Source: Cytophagales bacterium UBA2561 (GTDB lineage: Bacteria; Bacteroidota; Bacteroidia; Cytophagales; Thermoflexibacteraceae). From it: DNA of 64,000 nucleotides. The stretch spans positions 17,543-81,542 of the forward strand of contig DDLX01000042.1 in NCBI GenBank assembly GCA_002340355.1. Reading direction: 5' to 3'. Under the pieces are notes generated by a model. The model was not told the DNA's origin. It saw only the letters and a list, made by a program, of their open reading frames with translations, and did not search any database. Both the position numbers and the translations under genes were made by a program. Shown in pieces: positions 1 to 9,381 of this stretch (position 1 is its first letter; every line of letters starts with the position of its first letter).

Positions 1-3000
1 TAGTAGCACGACATTGGATATTGTGATCAAGTTCATATTGTGAAGCTATTGTCAATCGAATTTCATAATTGCCTGCTTTATCAAAATTAAAAGTAGGATT
101 TTGTTGGGTGGAGGTAGCGAAAATTATGTTGTTATGTACAAAATCCCACTGCCAATATGCTACATCAGGTTTTAATACAGCTCGATTGGGATGAATATCT
201 GTAGCGGGATCGGGTTTACTTTGATCTTGAAGCTGGAGTTGAGTTTTAGCACAAAGAAATGTTGTATAATTAGCGGTAAATTGAGCAATAGGCTTACCAC
301 TTGACTTGATAGGAGCTAATTCCGTAGGATATGGTGTTCGACAATTCAAGTGATCAATGAGTGTCATAATTGGATAAAACACTCCTGGTTTTGCATAAGT
401 ATGACTAACCGTAGAAGAAGGAGGACCAGCATTTTCACCTAATGCCGAATAGTCCTGCACCTCTACCAATCCATCTCCAAAATCCCATTCGATTTTTTCA
501 TAGTGACTTAAAGCCGTCAAAAATGTGGCTGCTCCTGCCGTAAAGAATTCATTTTGAGGATAACATAAATATTCGGGAGTGTGCGTAAAACTTCCCACAG
601 GTCCTGCAATCGAAATAAAGCCTAATTTGGAAACTTCTACATTACAGCCTGCCTTATGATAAAGTGTGAGTTTTGGGGAATATCGTCCTGGTTTCGCATA
701 AAAATGAGGGTCAGGTTTTGGTTTCGTTGATAAAAAACCATCTCCATATTCCCATAAATATCCCACAATATTAGCGTCTGGGATTACTTTTTCTAAGATA
801 ACCCCCTCTGTTACACAAGATACTTCAGCATATCCACCAATCCCAATAGGATGGTTAACCACCGTAAAATCTGAGTCAGGGGTAGGGTAAACTCGAACAT
901 CTTTAGTGGCTGTATGCTGACACCCTGAAATATCTGTTACTGTGAGCGAAACCGTATAAAATCCTGCTGTACTGTATTTATGCCAAGGCTCATAGGAATT
1001 TGAGGTAGTACCATCATCAAAATCCCATAAATAACTAACCAAGTTTGTCCGTTTACCATTTTCATCAAAAGAGGTATTTTTATCTCTAAAATTTAATACA
1101 TCATTTGGGCAAAACTCTGTCCCAATTGTAAAACGAGCCGTAGGACGAGTTACCAATATGTCAAATTCCTTACTACTCTTACAACCCTCAATATTTTTAA
1201 CAGTTAATCTTATTTTATATCTTCCTGTCCTAGTGTAAGTATGACTTGCCACACGGTTATCAGTATAAGTTTGAACTGTACCATCCCCAAAATCCCATTT
1301 CCATTCTACAATCGAAGTAGTAGCTGGGCTGAATGTAGAAGCGTCGGTTATGGTCAAGGTACTATTCTCACAAATTTTATTAGGAATGGTTAGAAAATCA
1401 GCTCTTAAGTCCATAACCTTGGTCGTTTGTGTAATGGAGATACCACAATCTGTTTGGTAAGTTACTCGATAATCTCCAATATTTGGAAAGAGATAGCTAT
1501 ATTTACCTTGTCTACCTGATACGTTATGAAGTACTTGAAAACTTCCATTGGGTAATTTTCTCTCAATCTTCCAAGTATGCTCTAGTGGTGCTTTAGTAGC
1601 TGTTAACTGAGGATCAAGTGTAATTGAGCGTGTACACGAAACAGGTGGTAATGTAAAATTACTTCTAACATCATTGACGAGAACATCAGTGGATGCATAG
1701 CTTACACATCCACTTTTTGTGTTTGTAATTGTTAAGAAGATATTATACCTTCCTGCAGAAGTATATGTATGGTTTAGTGTTTTAAAATATCCACTATGAG
1801 AGGTCTTATCTCCCCAATTGACAGTATAAATATCAAAATTAGGGTCATGACCTGCCAGACTTTGATTTGTAAACTCAAATGTTCCTGTAGTGCCACAAAC
1901 TACACTCGGAGATGTAACTGTAATACCAGCTAACACCCCATCAAGATAAGCCACTGTCTCAAATGTAATGCTATTTAGACATGTCGTATTACTTGCTGTT
2001 ACCTTAACTTTACTCGTACCTCGATATGTGGGTGATAAATATAAATCATTAGTAGCCGTAATAAAGGTCTCATAAGGTATTGTTTCACCTACACTAATAA
2101 ATTCCCAAACATATTTATCTGCCTTGATACTTCCCGCATCTATATTCAGAGGTATTCTTTTACTTTCACTTAGACAGTTAATACTAAAACCTGTAGTTGG
2201 TTTTACATTTAATAACGTGTCTTCTACACATCCCTTTAGACTTCGAGCTGTCAAATGTACCGAATAAGACTTTAATCCAGAAAGCTTTATAGGTTTATCA
2301 TAATCAGCTGAAGTGGTAAATGATAGGTTTTGGTCTCCCTTAATTACCCAACTATACTCAACAATTTTATCTCCTGGAAGTAATTCATAAATATGCGTAC
2401 TAGCCCTAAATTCGTATTCATAGGGAGGACACTCCGTTTTTGATTCGTGAATAACAGGTTTAAATTTAGGCTTGATTTGTACATATTTATAAGAGGGACA
2501 ACTACTGTATGGAGAAATTAAATCTAATGCAACCTTATGTTTTTTATTGTCAGCTATCACAAAGGAGTAAGTAGGTTCAGTAGTCGTGGTGGTATATTGA
2601 CTCCCTTCATCTACATAAATCGTCCATTGGTATTGTGTGACATCTGTAGTTTGAACAGCAGATAGAAAAACTTCATTTTGGCAGGTGATTTCATGCGTAA
2701 AATGTGAATTCAATACTGTAATAGAACCCTTTTTACTTCTCACATCACCATCTGAAAAATAGCTTGTCATATTCACTTCATACGTGCCTGCCCGATTATA
2801 TTTACTATAAGGGGTTCCATTCCCATAATCCCAAGTTGTTTTTTGGATAGATATGCCAGGATGTGGAGTAGAAGTATTCAGAAATACAAAATTCATATTA
2901 TCAGGAATGGTACTTTTATGTATATTGTTAAAACATATATGTGTAAAGTCAGGGATATTCTTATGAATAGGATAAATTTTCGTAACACTCGCAAAAATAT

Positions 3001-3835
3001 TATCTTCACTCCCCACACTTAATGTTACAGGATAATCACCATAAGCATTATAGGTATGTTTAGGGTGTTGCTCAGTTGATGTACCACCATCCCCAAATTT
3101 CCAAAACCATTGTGTAATTTTTTTGTCTGGTATCCCTGGTAACTTTGTCATATACGACTTATCCGTAAATTGAACTTCATGAGGAGTATCAAAACCTATC
3201 GGGGGGCTAGGCGTAAAATCAGCAATGGGTTTGGGAATATTGATAATAAAAAAAATGCTTGCCCGTACTCCATGACAGCCTTCTTTGGTAAGTACACGTA
3301 ACTGGACAACTTGCGGAATATCAGGAATTAAGGCTTTATAATCAATCGTGATATCTTTGCCATAATGTTTCACTCCATTATTAAAAGACCACTCCCAAAT
3401 ATCAATTTCACCCAAATAAGGGTCGGGTGTAACACTTCCATGAAAACTAATTTTATAGGGTGCCGTCCCATCCGAAACTCCATATTCTACTGAAATAAAA
3501 ACATCGGGCAAGGAATAAACAGTAAGAAAGTCTGTAAAACGCAAGGGAGCTCCACCTACTTTAGCTTCTAAGGTCGCACTATAAAACCCAGGGACAACAT
3601 AACTCAATTGTGGTTTATCAAAATTGGCTTCTCCCTGATTAATAATAATTTCACCTGTATTTTGTTGAAGTATCCAGCGTCCATCTGTGATTGTTCCGCC
3701 TGATGCAGACGTAATAAACTCATAAGTAGCACTTTTACAACCACCACTCACTTTATTAGGAGAAAAAGACAGACTTTGAGCATAAGAAATATTTGCTGTC
3801 AAAAGTCCCAAAAATAACCACAAAAAAAATCGCAT
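1..3835 (-). CDS. Giant secreted PKD-repeat protein (3' end outside window)
   Basis: The reverse strand is open from an ATG at 3835 to the window edge, at least 1278 codons with no stop in the stretches I translated. It begins with a Sec-type signal peptide (MRFFLWLFLGLLTANISYAQ). The body is a string of PKD-type beta-sandwich repeats, recognised by recurring WDFGDG, WKFGDGG, WDYGNGT, LWEYGDG and NWGDKT motifs, each followed about 15-20 residues later by HTY and then by a YxVxLTV strand. Regularly placed cysteines in the repeats (such as SGCQHTA and EGCKSSK) suggest disulfides. Proteins of this build in Bacteroidota are exported and often carry a C-terminal type IX secretion sorting domain, but the C-terminus is off the window, so that is not seen. 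A role in adhesion or surface structure is inferred. Transcription runs leftwards, and the next gene upstream (4017-5336) is co-oriented. Confidence 0.85.
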   Translation of the reverse strand, partial: MRFFLWLFLGLLTANISYAQSLSFSPNKVSGGCKSATYEFITSASGGTITDGRWILQQNTGEIIINQGEANFDKPQLSYVVPGFYSATLEAKVGGAPLRFTDFLTVYSLPDVFISVEYGVSDGTAPYKISFHGSVTPDPYLGEIDIWEWSFNNGVKHYGKDITIDYKALIPDIPQVVQLRVLTKEGCHGVRASIFFIINIPKPIADFTPSPPIGFDTPHEVQFTDKSYMTKLPGIPDKKITQWFWKFGDGGTSTEQHPKHTYNAYGDYPVTLSVGSEDNIFASVTKIYPIHKNIPDFTHICFNNIHKSTIPDNMNFVFLNTSTPHPGISIQKTTWDYGNGTPYSKYNRAGTYEVNMTSYFSDGDVRSKKGSITVLNSHFTHEITCQNEVFLSAVQTTDVTQYQWTIYVDEGSQYTTTTTEPTYSFVIADNKKHKVALDLISPYSSCPSYKYVQIKPKFKPVIHESKTECPPYEYEFRASTHIYELLPGDKIVEYSWVIKGDQNLSFTTSADYDKPIKLSGLKSYSVHLTARSLKGCVEDTLLNVKPTTGFSINCLSESKRIPLNIDAGSIKADKYVWEFISVGETIPYETFITATNDLYLSPTYRGTSKVKVTASNTTCLNSITFETVAYLDGVLAGITVTSPSVVCGTTGTFEFTNQSLAGHDPNFDIYTVNWGDKTSHSGYFKTLNHTYTSAGRYNIFLTITNTKSGCVSYASTDVLVNDVRSNFTLPPVSCTRSITLDPQLTATKAPLEHTWKIERKLPNGSFQVLHNVSGRQGKYSYLFPNIGDYRVTYQTDCGISITQTTKVMDLRADFLTIPNKICENSTLTITDASTFSPATTSIVEWKWDFGDGTVQTYTDNRVASHTYTRTGRYKIRLTVKNIEGCKSSKEFDILVTRPTARFTIGTEFCPNDVLNFRDKNTSFDENGKRTNLVSYLWDFDDGTTSNSYEPWHKYSTAGFYTVSLTVTDISGCQHTATKDVRVYPTPDSDFTVVNHPIGIGGYAEVSCVTEGVILEKVIPDANIVGYLWEYGDGFLSTKPKPDPHFYAKPGRYSPKLTLYHKAGCNVEVSKLGFISIAGPVGSFTHTPEYLCYPQNEFFTAGAATFLTALSHYEKIEWDFGDGLVEVQDYSALGENAGPPSSTVSHTYAKPGVFYPIMTLIDHLNCRTPYPTELAPIKSSGKPIAQFTANYTTFLCAKTQLQLQDQSKPDPATDIHPNRAVLKPDVAYWQWDFVHNNIIFATSTQQNPTFNFDKAGNYEIRLTIASQYELDHNIQCRAT

Positions 3836-4016
3836 AACATATAAAGTAATTATGTTTATAGTATTAAATCAAAAATAAGGTATGAACTTTATTAATAGTT
3901 TGATTGATAATTGAATTCTTTTGATTTTAACTTTCACAAACATAAGCCTTTATACAGCTTTTTCCTAATTTCTGAATAGCCTTAGGAGTAAAAAGACAAG
4001 AAAATTTAGCGTTATT

Positions 4017-5336
4017 TTAGGTAACATAGTTTTCAATAAAAAAATTATCTACTTGTAATAGATTATTTCCTACTATACAATTTAAGCATTGTTTTTTATT
4101 ACAAAAATTATTGTATAATTCTAAGATGGCTTGACTCTCATAGGCATTCCGATTCAGTATTTTTGAGCCTTTCCATAAACGAGTAATTTTATTATTTTCA
4201 GGAGCAATTTCCTGCAAGATTTTTATTGCTTTCTGGATAAATTGAGGTTGATCTTTTTCTTGCCCATAACAAACCAAAGTTGGACATAAAACATTAATAA
4301 TTAAATTATCAATACTATTTTTTCCAAACTTTGTAGGTTTGGAAGTTGGCTTCCCAAAGTCATAGTGCTTTTGCCAATAATTGGGGAGTTTAAAGGCAAA
4401 TAATTTTCGGACTTCTTGGATTGATTCGGTATGTATCATCTTGGTAAATGTGATATTTTGCCCTTGAACTAATGTCATCAATTGTACCACTCGAACCGTA
4501 GGAAAATTAGTAGGACGCATTCGTAGAAACTTCCATTCTGAACGCTGTAATTTTGTTGCTTTCAGTTCGTATTTATGGGCTAAAAAGTCATATTCTTTTC
4601 GCAAATTTTGAGCATATTCATCATTTTGAACTTCTTCCAAATTATCCAGAAAACCAGCTTGTCCCAAAAATAAACTCTCTACTTGTTTTGCATTATCAAT
4701 ATGTTTTAAAATGATTTTCAAAGAAATAGACTTTGCTAAGCGCAAAAAAGGCTCATTATTTTTCTTAAATCCAAAGTGTTCGGCAAGACGTTGATAAAAC
4801 GTTTCCTCCCAGTCCCATTGAGTTTTATGTAATAACGTTCGAACATCCTCAGCTTTTCGAGATAAACGTAGGTTCAATGTTAAGTCTAAGGTATCAGATA
4901 TAATTTGAGCAGAAATTTTTTCCAGTTGTAAAAAACAAGGTATCACTTTTTCATTATTTAAAAGTGCATATTTTTCAATAATTAACGGATTGATTCGGGA
5001 CTTCAATTCGAGGACAGGAATTGCAGAATTATCGGAACGCTGGATTTCAGATTTCGGAAGGTCATCCTCATAAACCACGTGTAAAATGACATTGTCATAA
5101 TTGGGATTCTTTTGATGGTTATGTTTGAACCAGTCCGAAGTTTTAAGATGAATCTCAACTGTGCCAAACCATCGAATATCATCAATAATAATACTGGCAT
5201 TTTGAAAATCAGCACCTGCTTCGTGGTTCAATTTGCCGAGGTCAAGGAGCTGAATAGGTTGCTGATTTTTTGTCTGTAAATTACTTGAATCAAAATAGTA
5301 ATTTTTCCAGATGAAGGAGATAAATTGTTCGTTCAT
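4017..5336 (-). CDS. DUF2851 family protein
   Basis: This 439-aa protein matches the DUF2851 family by overall pattern: N-terminal MNEQFISFIWKNYYF, the GKLNHEAGADFQNA block near residue 35, and the VEIHLKTSDWFKHNH motif near residue 60, followed by the YDNVILHVVYEDD strand. The C-terminal part has a CxxCxxC-like cluster (CNKKQCLNCIVG, about residues 415-425) that could bind metal. There is no signal peptide or membrane segment, so it is cytoplasmic. The family is widespread in Bacteroidota and has no established function. It lies about 180 bp upstream of the PKD gene in the same orientation and is divergent from the zinc transporter gene on the other side. Confidence 0.8.
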   Translation of the reverse strand: MNEQFISFIWKNYYFDSSNLQTKNQQPIQLLDLGKLNHEAGADFQNASIIIDDIRWFGTVEIHLKTSDWFKHNHQKNPNYDNVILHVVYEDDLPKSEIQRSDNSAIPVLELKSRINPLIIEKYALLNNEKVIPCFLQLEKISAQIISDTLDLTLNLRLSRKAEDVRTLLHKTQWDWEETFYQRLAEHFGFKKNNEPFLRLAKSISLKIILKHIDNAKQVESLFLGQAGFLDNLEEVQNDEYAQNLRKEYDFLAHKYELKATKLQRSEWKFLRMRPTNFPTVRVVQLMTLVQGQNITFTKMIHTESIQEVRKLFAFKLPNYWQKHYDFGKPTSKPTKFGKNSIDNLIINVLCPTLVCYGQEKDQPQFIQKAIKILQEIAPENNKITRLWKGSKILNRNAYESQAILELYNNFCNKKQCLNCIVGNNLLQVDNFFIENYVT

Positions 5337-5442
5337 ACTAGGCTTGTAGCTTTGATTGGTCTAAAAAGTTAGTTTACTAAAAATACGTTTAAAAAGCAAA
5401 TTTTTATTCCGAAACAGCTCAAAACTTTAAACTTTTTTTGTG

Positions 5443-5450
5443 TATCTTTG
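5443..5450 (+). promoter_or_regulatory. Candidate Bacteroidota -7 box
   Basis: TATCTTTG fits TAnnTTTG and lies about 100 nt before the ZIP transporter start, in the divergent gap with the DUF2851 gene. No clear TTG is placed about 20 nt upstream, so the call is weak. Confidence 0.3.
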
Positions 5451-5548
5451 ATTTTTAGATAAGGCTAAACTTTTTTTTAAACATAGCGTAAAATAAATTA
5501 AGCTTTAGCTGATACAATTCTCTATTCTTATTAAATGACTAACAAATT

Positions 5549-6355
5549 ATGAATGAGCAAGTTTTGATTGCTTTTGGCTTGACGGTTTTTGCAGGACTAT
5601 CTACAGGAATCGGGAGCATCATGGCTCTTTTTATTAAAGAGCGTAATTACAAATTTCTAACTGTGGCTATGGGGTTCTCGGCAGGTGTCATGGTTTATGT
5701 CTCTTTTGTAGAATTATTTTCAGAGGCTAATCATTCACTAGCCACAGCCTATGGCGAAACACTTGGGGCATGGATTACGGTGGCTGCTTTCTTTGGAGGT
5801 ATTGGATTAATTATGATTATTGATAAGCTTGTCCCCTCGATTGAGAATCCTCACGAATTTCCACATGAAGATGAAGATACAGGAGAAGTAACTTTTAAAG
5901 ATCAACGCCTTTTACGTGTCGGTATTTTTACGGCAGTGGCTTTAGCAATTCATAATTTTCCTGAAGGGATTGCCACTTTTGCCAGTGGGTTGCGTGATAT
6001 GAGTTTGGCAATTCCGATTGCGGTTGCGGTTGCCATTCACAATATTCCTGAAGGAATTGCTGTTTCGATGCCCGTGTATTATGCGACAGGAAGTAAGAAA
6101 AAGGCATTTTGGTATTCTTTCTTGTCGGGTGTCGCTGAGCCTGTGGGTGCCTTTTTAGGTTTTTTACTTTTGCAGTCCTTCTTTAATGACCTTACCTTTG
6201 GAATTTTATTTGCAGCTGTGGCTGGAATTATGGTTTTTATTTCACTTGACCAATTATTGCCCGCTGCCGAAGAATATGGAGAACATCATCTTGCCATTTA
6301 TGGACTCATTGCAGGAATGGGAGTTATGGCATTCAGTTTATTGCTTTTTCAATAA
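5549..6355 (+). CDS. zupT: ZIP-family zinc/divalent metal transporter (ZupT type)
   Basis: This 268-aa inner-membrane protein has about eight hydrophobic segments, close to the length of E. coli ZupT. The two signature metal-binding helices are intact: HNFPEG at residues 135-140 and HNIPEGI at 164-170. An acidic, His-containing cytoplasmic loop (HEFPHEDED, about 102-110) sits between TM3 and TM4, as usual for ZIP proteins. The expected role is uptake of Zn2+ and perhaps Fe2+ or Mn2+. The next gene, an SMR pump, starts 22 nt after the stop and is probably co-transcribed. A second, more divergent ZIP protein is encoded at 55734-56489. No metal-regulator box was recognised. Confidence 0.88.
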   Translation: MNEQVLIAFGLTVFAGLSTGIGSIMALFIKERNYKFLTVAMGFSAGVMVYVSFVELFSEANHSLATAYGETLGAWITVAAFFGGIGLIMIIDKLVPSIENPHEFPHEDEDTGEVTFKDQRLLRVGIFTAVALAIHNFPEGIATFASGLRDMSLAIPIAVAVAIHNIPEGIAVSMPVYYATGSKKKAFWYSFLSGVAEPVGAFLGFLLLQSFFNDLTFGILFAAVAGIMVFISLDQLLPAAEEYGEHHLAIYGLIAGMGVMAFSLLLFQ

Positions 6356-6376
6356 ATTTTTGGTATCTCGTGCGGT

Positions 6377-6694
6377 ATGTACTGGATACTTTTAATTTTA
6401 GCTATTGCATGTGAAGTTATCGGAACGCTTTACATGAAATTATCTAACGGATTTACAAAGCCTGTTCCATCCGTTTTATTGTTTGTATTTTATGTTTTGA
6501 GTACCATTTTTTTAGTGTATGCCCTCAAAAAAATTGATATTGGTATTGCTTATGCCATTTGGTCAGGTATTGGCACAGCGGCAATAGCTATCATTAGCGT
6601 ATGGTATTTCGGAGAACCTACAAGTTGGATTAAAATAGTTTCTGTGATATTGATTATTCTAGGAGTCATTGGACTAAATCTATCAGGACATTGA
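6377..6694 (+). CDS. SMR-family multidrug/cation efflux protein
   Basis: This 105-aa protein has four transmembrane helices, the standard small multidrug resistance size. The essential membrane glutamate is present as Glu13 in the motif ACEVIGT. The helix 3-4 region (YAIWSGIGTAAIAIIS, then IKIVSVILIILGVIGLNLSG) is typical of EmrE/QacE rather than SugE/Gdx, although sub-family assignment from one sequence is uncertain. Such proteins act as antiparallel dimers that exchange protons for lipophilic cations. It follows the ZIP transporter by 22 nt, suggesting one operon. Confidence 0.85.
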   Translation: MYWILLILAIACEVIGTLYMKLSNGFTKPVPSVLLFVFYVLSTIFLVYALKKIDIGIAYAIWSGIGTAAIAIISVWYFGEPTSWIKIVSVILIILGVIGLNLSGH

Positions 6695-6895
6695 CTCCTT
6701 ATATTTTTTGGTATGAAAATTCAGAAGCACTGTTGGTTGTGCTTACACAAGCAACTTTTCCAAATCAATAAGCAATATAATCATCTCTTTTGATTAATTC
6801 TGAAAGTTTCATCAAAAAAAATTGTAGTGTTTTGCTTCAATTTTTCCCTAAATTTATCCCCTCAAAACTCAGATACGAAAATTTCTACGTCTTTT

Positions 6896-8989
6896 ATGAT
6901 AAATTTATTTACCGAATATTCTTTAGTTTATTCAATAATTGGTGTTTTAGTCGGTTTGGTCTATGCGGGAATTTTGTACCAAAAACCGAATCCACCTTGG
7001 AATAAAGTAACCAATTGGCTTTTAGCATTTGGACGATTTTTGTTAGTTTTTACGATTTGTTTTTTACTATTGAATCCATTTGTACGACAAATCAAAAATA
7101 CGTTCGAAAAGCCTGTGATTGTGTTTGCCACAGATAATTCTCAATCCGTATGGGAAGGTGTTGATTCGGCAACAATTCGGGATACTCAAAAAAAGTTAGA
7201 CCAGATTGCCAATCAACTCACTGAGAAAGGTTTTGAAATTGATATTCAATCCTTCAACGAAATCAAAGAATATCCTCAAAATACAGCGATTAATTTTGAT
7301 TTTCCAACCACAAATTTAAATGGGCTTTTACAACGCATTCGGAGCCGTTACGAAAATCGAAATTTATCGAAAGTAGTCTTGCTTTCAGATGGCATTTATA
7401 ACCGTGATATTTCACCGCTTTATACACCCTATAACCTGAATATCTTTACTATTGGAGTTGGGGATACGACCCAAAAAAAGGATATAAATCTGAAACACGT
7501 TTACCATAACAAAATGGCATATTTGGGGAATAAATTCCCATTAGTTGCGGAAGTACATCATTTTGGGTTTTCAGAGCAAGAAGTTGCCATTACACTGGCT
7601 CGAAATGACGAAATATTGGAGGAAAAAATTATTCGACTGGGCGCTTCAAATTATCCTCAAGAAATTGAATTTTTTCCAGAAGCCACAAAAAAAGGAATGC
7701 AACATTTTACCATTTCAATACGCCCCTTAGAAGGTGAGTTTTCACGAATCAATAATACCAAACATATTTACGTAGATGTCTTGGATGGAAAGGAAAAAAT
7801 CTTGTTGGTGGCGGCTTCTCCACATCCTGATATTCGGGCAATTCGAACAGCCATTGAGAAAAATAAGAACTATGAATTCACGGTATTTATCCCTAATTTA
7901 TCTCCACCAGAAACATATAAGAAAACAGAAAAATATGACGTGGTTATTTTTCATCAAATCCCTCATTTTAGGGGAGTTGGAAATCAAATTTATGATGAAA
8001 TCCGAGAGAAAAATATACCTATTTTTTACATCTTTGGAAAAGGCTCAAATTATTCTGCTTTCAATCGAAGTAATGACATTGGAACCATTTCACAATCAGG
8101 GCGACAAACCGATAATATAATTCCTGCTTTCAATGAAAACTTTCAGAAATTTACTTTTGATAAGGATAAACAAACTACTATTTCTAGTTATCCGCCTGCT
8201 AGCGTTCCCTTTGGAAATTATACGCTTGCGCCAACTTCGGAAATTGTACTTTTCCAACAAGTTGGGAATATCCAGACCAAAAAACCACTCTTAGTTATTA
8301 ATGAACAAAATGGAAAAAAATCAGCTATGATGACAGGTGAAGGACTTTGGCAATGGCGACTTCAAGAATTTGCTAAAAATGAAAATCAGGAAGCTTTTGA
8401 TGAACTGATTATCAAAATAATACAATATTTATCTGTGAAGGAAGATAAACGTAAATTTCGAGTTCAAACTACAGCCAATGAATATTTCGATAGCGAAACA
8501 GTACTTTTCGAGACCGAAGTTTATAATACCATTTATGAGCATATTTATGGACAAAAAATTGACCTTACTTTAACCAATGAAAAAGGGGAAAAATTAGCTT
8601 ATACTTATGCTAATTCTGGGGCAAATTTTCGATATGAAGTCAATGGCTTACCACAAGGAATTTATCGTTTTCGAGCCACTACCGAATTAAATGGGAAAAT
8701 CGAAGTCAGTACAGGGGAATTTACCGTGAAATCTGTACAGGTCGAGGCAATGAATATGACAGCTGACTTTGCACTTTTACGTCAACTTTCTCAACAAACA
8801 GGTGGGGCTTTCTTCAAGGTCAATAATCTCAAAAAATTAGAAGAAACTTTACTTCAAATTCAACCAAAAAATCTAATTCGTTCAAGTGAAGAGATAGAAA
8901 GTATTCTCCATTTGAAATGGATATTTTTCTTATTAATTAGCTTAATAAGCATAGAATGGGTTATTCGAAAATTAAAAGGAAGTTATTAG
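6896..8989 (+). CDS. Membrane-anchored VWA-like domain protein
   Basis: The frame is open from 6827, but the ATG at 6896 (MINLFTEYSLVYSIIG) gives a natural N-terminal anchor and is preferred, for about 697 aa. Two N-terminal hydrophobic helices are followed by a von Willebrand A-like domain: DNSQS (MIDAS-like DxSxS) in the first strand, then LLSDGIYNRD as the later TDG-like motif. A long beta-rich region follows, and a C-terminal helix (WIFFLLISLISIEWVI) ends just before a basic tail. The layout resembles the Bacteroidota BatA-like and glutamine amidotransferase-like VWA membrane proteins, with the large domain probably facing the periplasm. No partner genes (moxR, bat) are adjacent, so the role is unknown. 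A MITE-like element begins 6 nt after the stop codon. Confidence 0.65.
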   Translation: MINLFTEYSLVYSIIGVLVGLVYAGILYQKPNPPWNKVTNWLLAFGRFLLVFTICFLLLNPFVRQIKNTFEKPVIVFATDNSQSVWEGVDSATIRDTQKKLDQIANQLTEKGFEIDIQSFNEIKEYPQNTAINFDFPTTNLNGLLQRIRSRYENRNLSKVVLLSDGIYNRDISPLYTPYNLNIFTIGVGDTTQKKDINLKHVYHNKMAYLGNKFPLVAEVHHFGFSEQEVAITLARNDEILEEKIIRLGASNYPQEIEFFPEATKKGMQHFTISIRPLEGEFSRINNTKHIYVDVLDGKEKILLVAASPHPDIRAIRTAIEKNKNYEFTVFIPNLSPPETYKKTEKYDVVIFHQIPHFRGVGNQIYDEIREKNIPIFYIFGKGSNYSAFNRSNDIGTISQSGRQTDNIIPAFNENFQKFTFDKDKQTTISSYPPASVPFGNYTLAPTSEIVLFQQVGNIQTKKPLLVINEQNGKKSAMMTGEGLWQWRLQEFAKNENQEAFDELIIKIIQYLSVKEDKRKFRVQTTANEYFDSETVLFETEVYNTIYEHIYGQKIDLTLTNEKGEKLAYTYANSGANFRYEVNGLPQGIYRFRATTELNGKIEVSTGEFTVKSVQVEAMNMTADFALLRQLSQQTGGAFFKVNNLKKLEETLLQIQPKNLIRSSEEIESILHLKWIFFLLISLISIEWVIRKLKGSY

Positions 8990-8994
8990 TAAGA

Positions 8995-9186
8995 CAATAG
9001 TTCGTAAGTTTTGCCTAATTCTCAAAGATTTTTAAAATCTTTGAGAGTTAATATATTGATTTTCAATGAATTAATGTTTATTTCCATAGCGTAAAGTTTG
9101 CAAACCCTACGCTATGGAAATACTTGAATATCAATAGATTATGTTTTTTTAGAAAATTATATTAACAAGAAATTTACGGACTATTG
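8995..9186. repeat. MITE-like element, family B (192 bp)
   Basis: The ends are inverted repeats of about 17 bp with two mismatches: CAATAGTTCGTAAGTTT at the left, and the complement of AAATTTACGGACTATTG at the right. The same ends flank a 47-bp copy at 34792-34838. Inside are two palindromes: 9021-9045 (CTCAAAGATTTT and its complement around one T) and 9081-9120. There is no coding capacity, so it would be moved in trans if at all. Confidence 0.65.
9081..9120. repeat. 40-bp internal palindrome of MITE family B
   Basis: The 20-bp arms (left arm TTTCCATAGCGTAAAGTTTG) have only two mismatches. The core GTTTGCAAAC with flanking TAC/GTA is also found inside MITE family A at 26284-26315, where the neighbouring GC pairs are replaced by AA/TT on both arms. 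Confidence 0.65.
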
Positions 9187-9381
9187 AGTAAGAACAAGAT
9201 TTAAATTTAATTTGTGGTGACGCCTTTGGGAAGGCTTGAGTGTAATACTCACATCAAAATTTTAAGCACAATATTCTCTTATCTTTTAAAATAGTAAATT
9301 TTATACACAAGTACTATTTACAACCATATTGCTCGGAAATTGCTATCATTTTTGATACATTTGGCACACCTGAGTAAGTAA
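9187..9381. other. Intergenic stretch with small REP-like hairpins
   Basis: This lies between the MITE and the type ISP gene tail. Two adjacent short hairpins are visible near 9228-9256: GCCTT-TGGG-AAGGC and TGAGT-GTAAT-ACTCA. No gene is seen. Confidence 0.4.

Noticed and set aside
6790..7005. 71-codon frame overlapping the VWA gene start
   Set aside because: It overlaps the much longer VWA-like gene in another frame and has no start context of its own.
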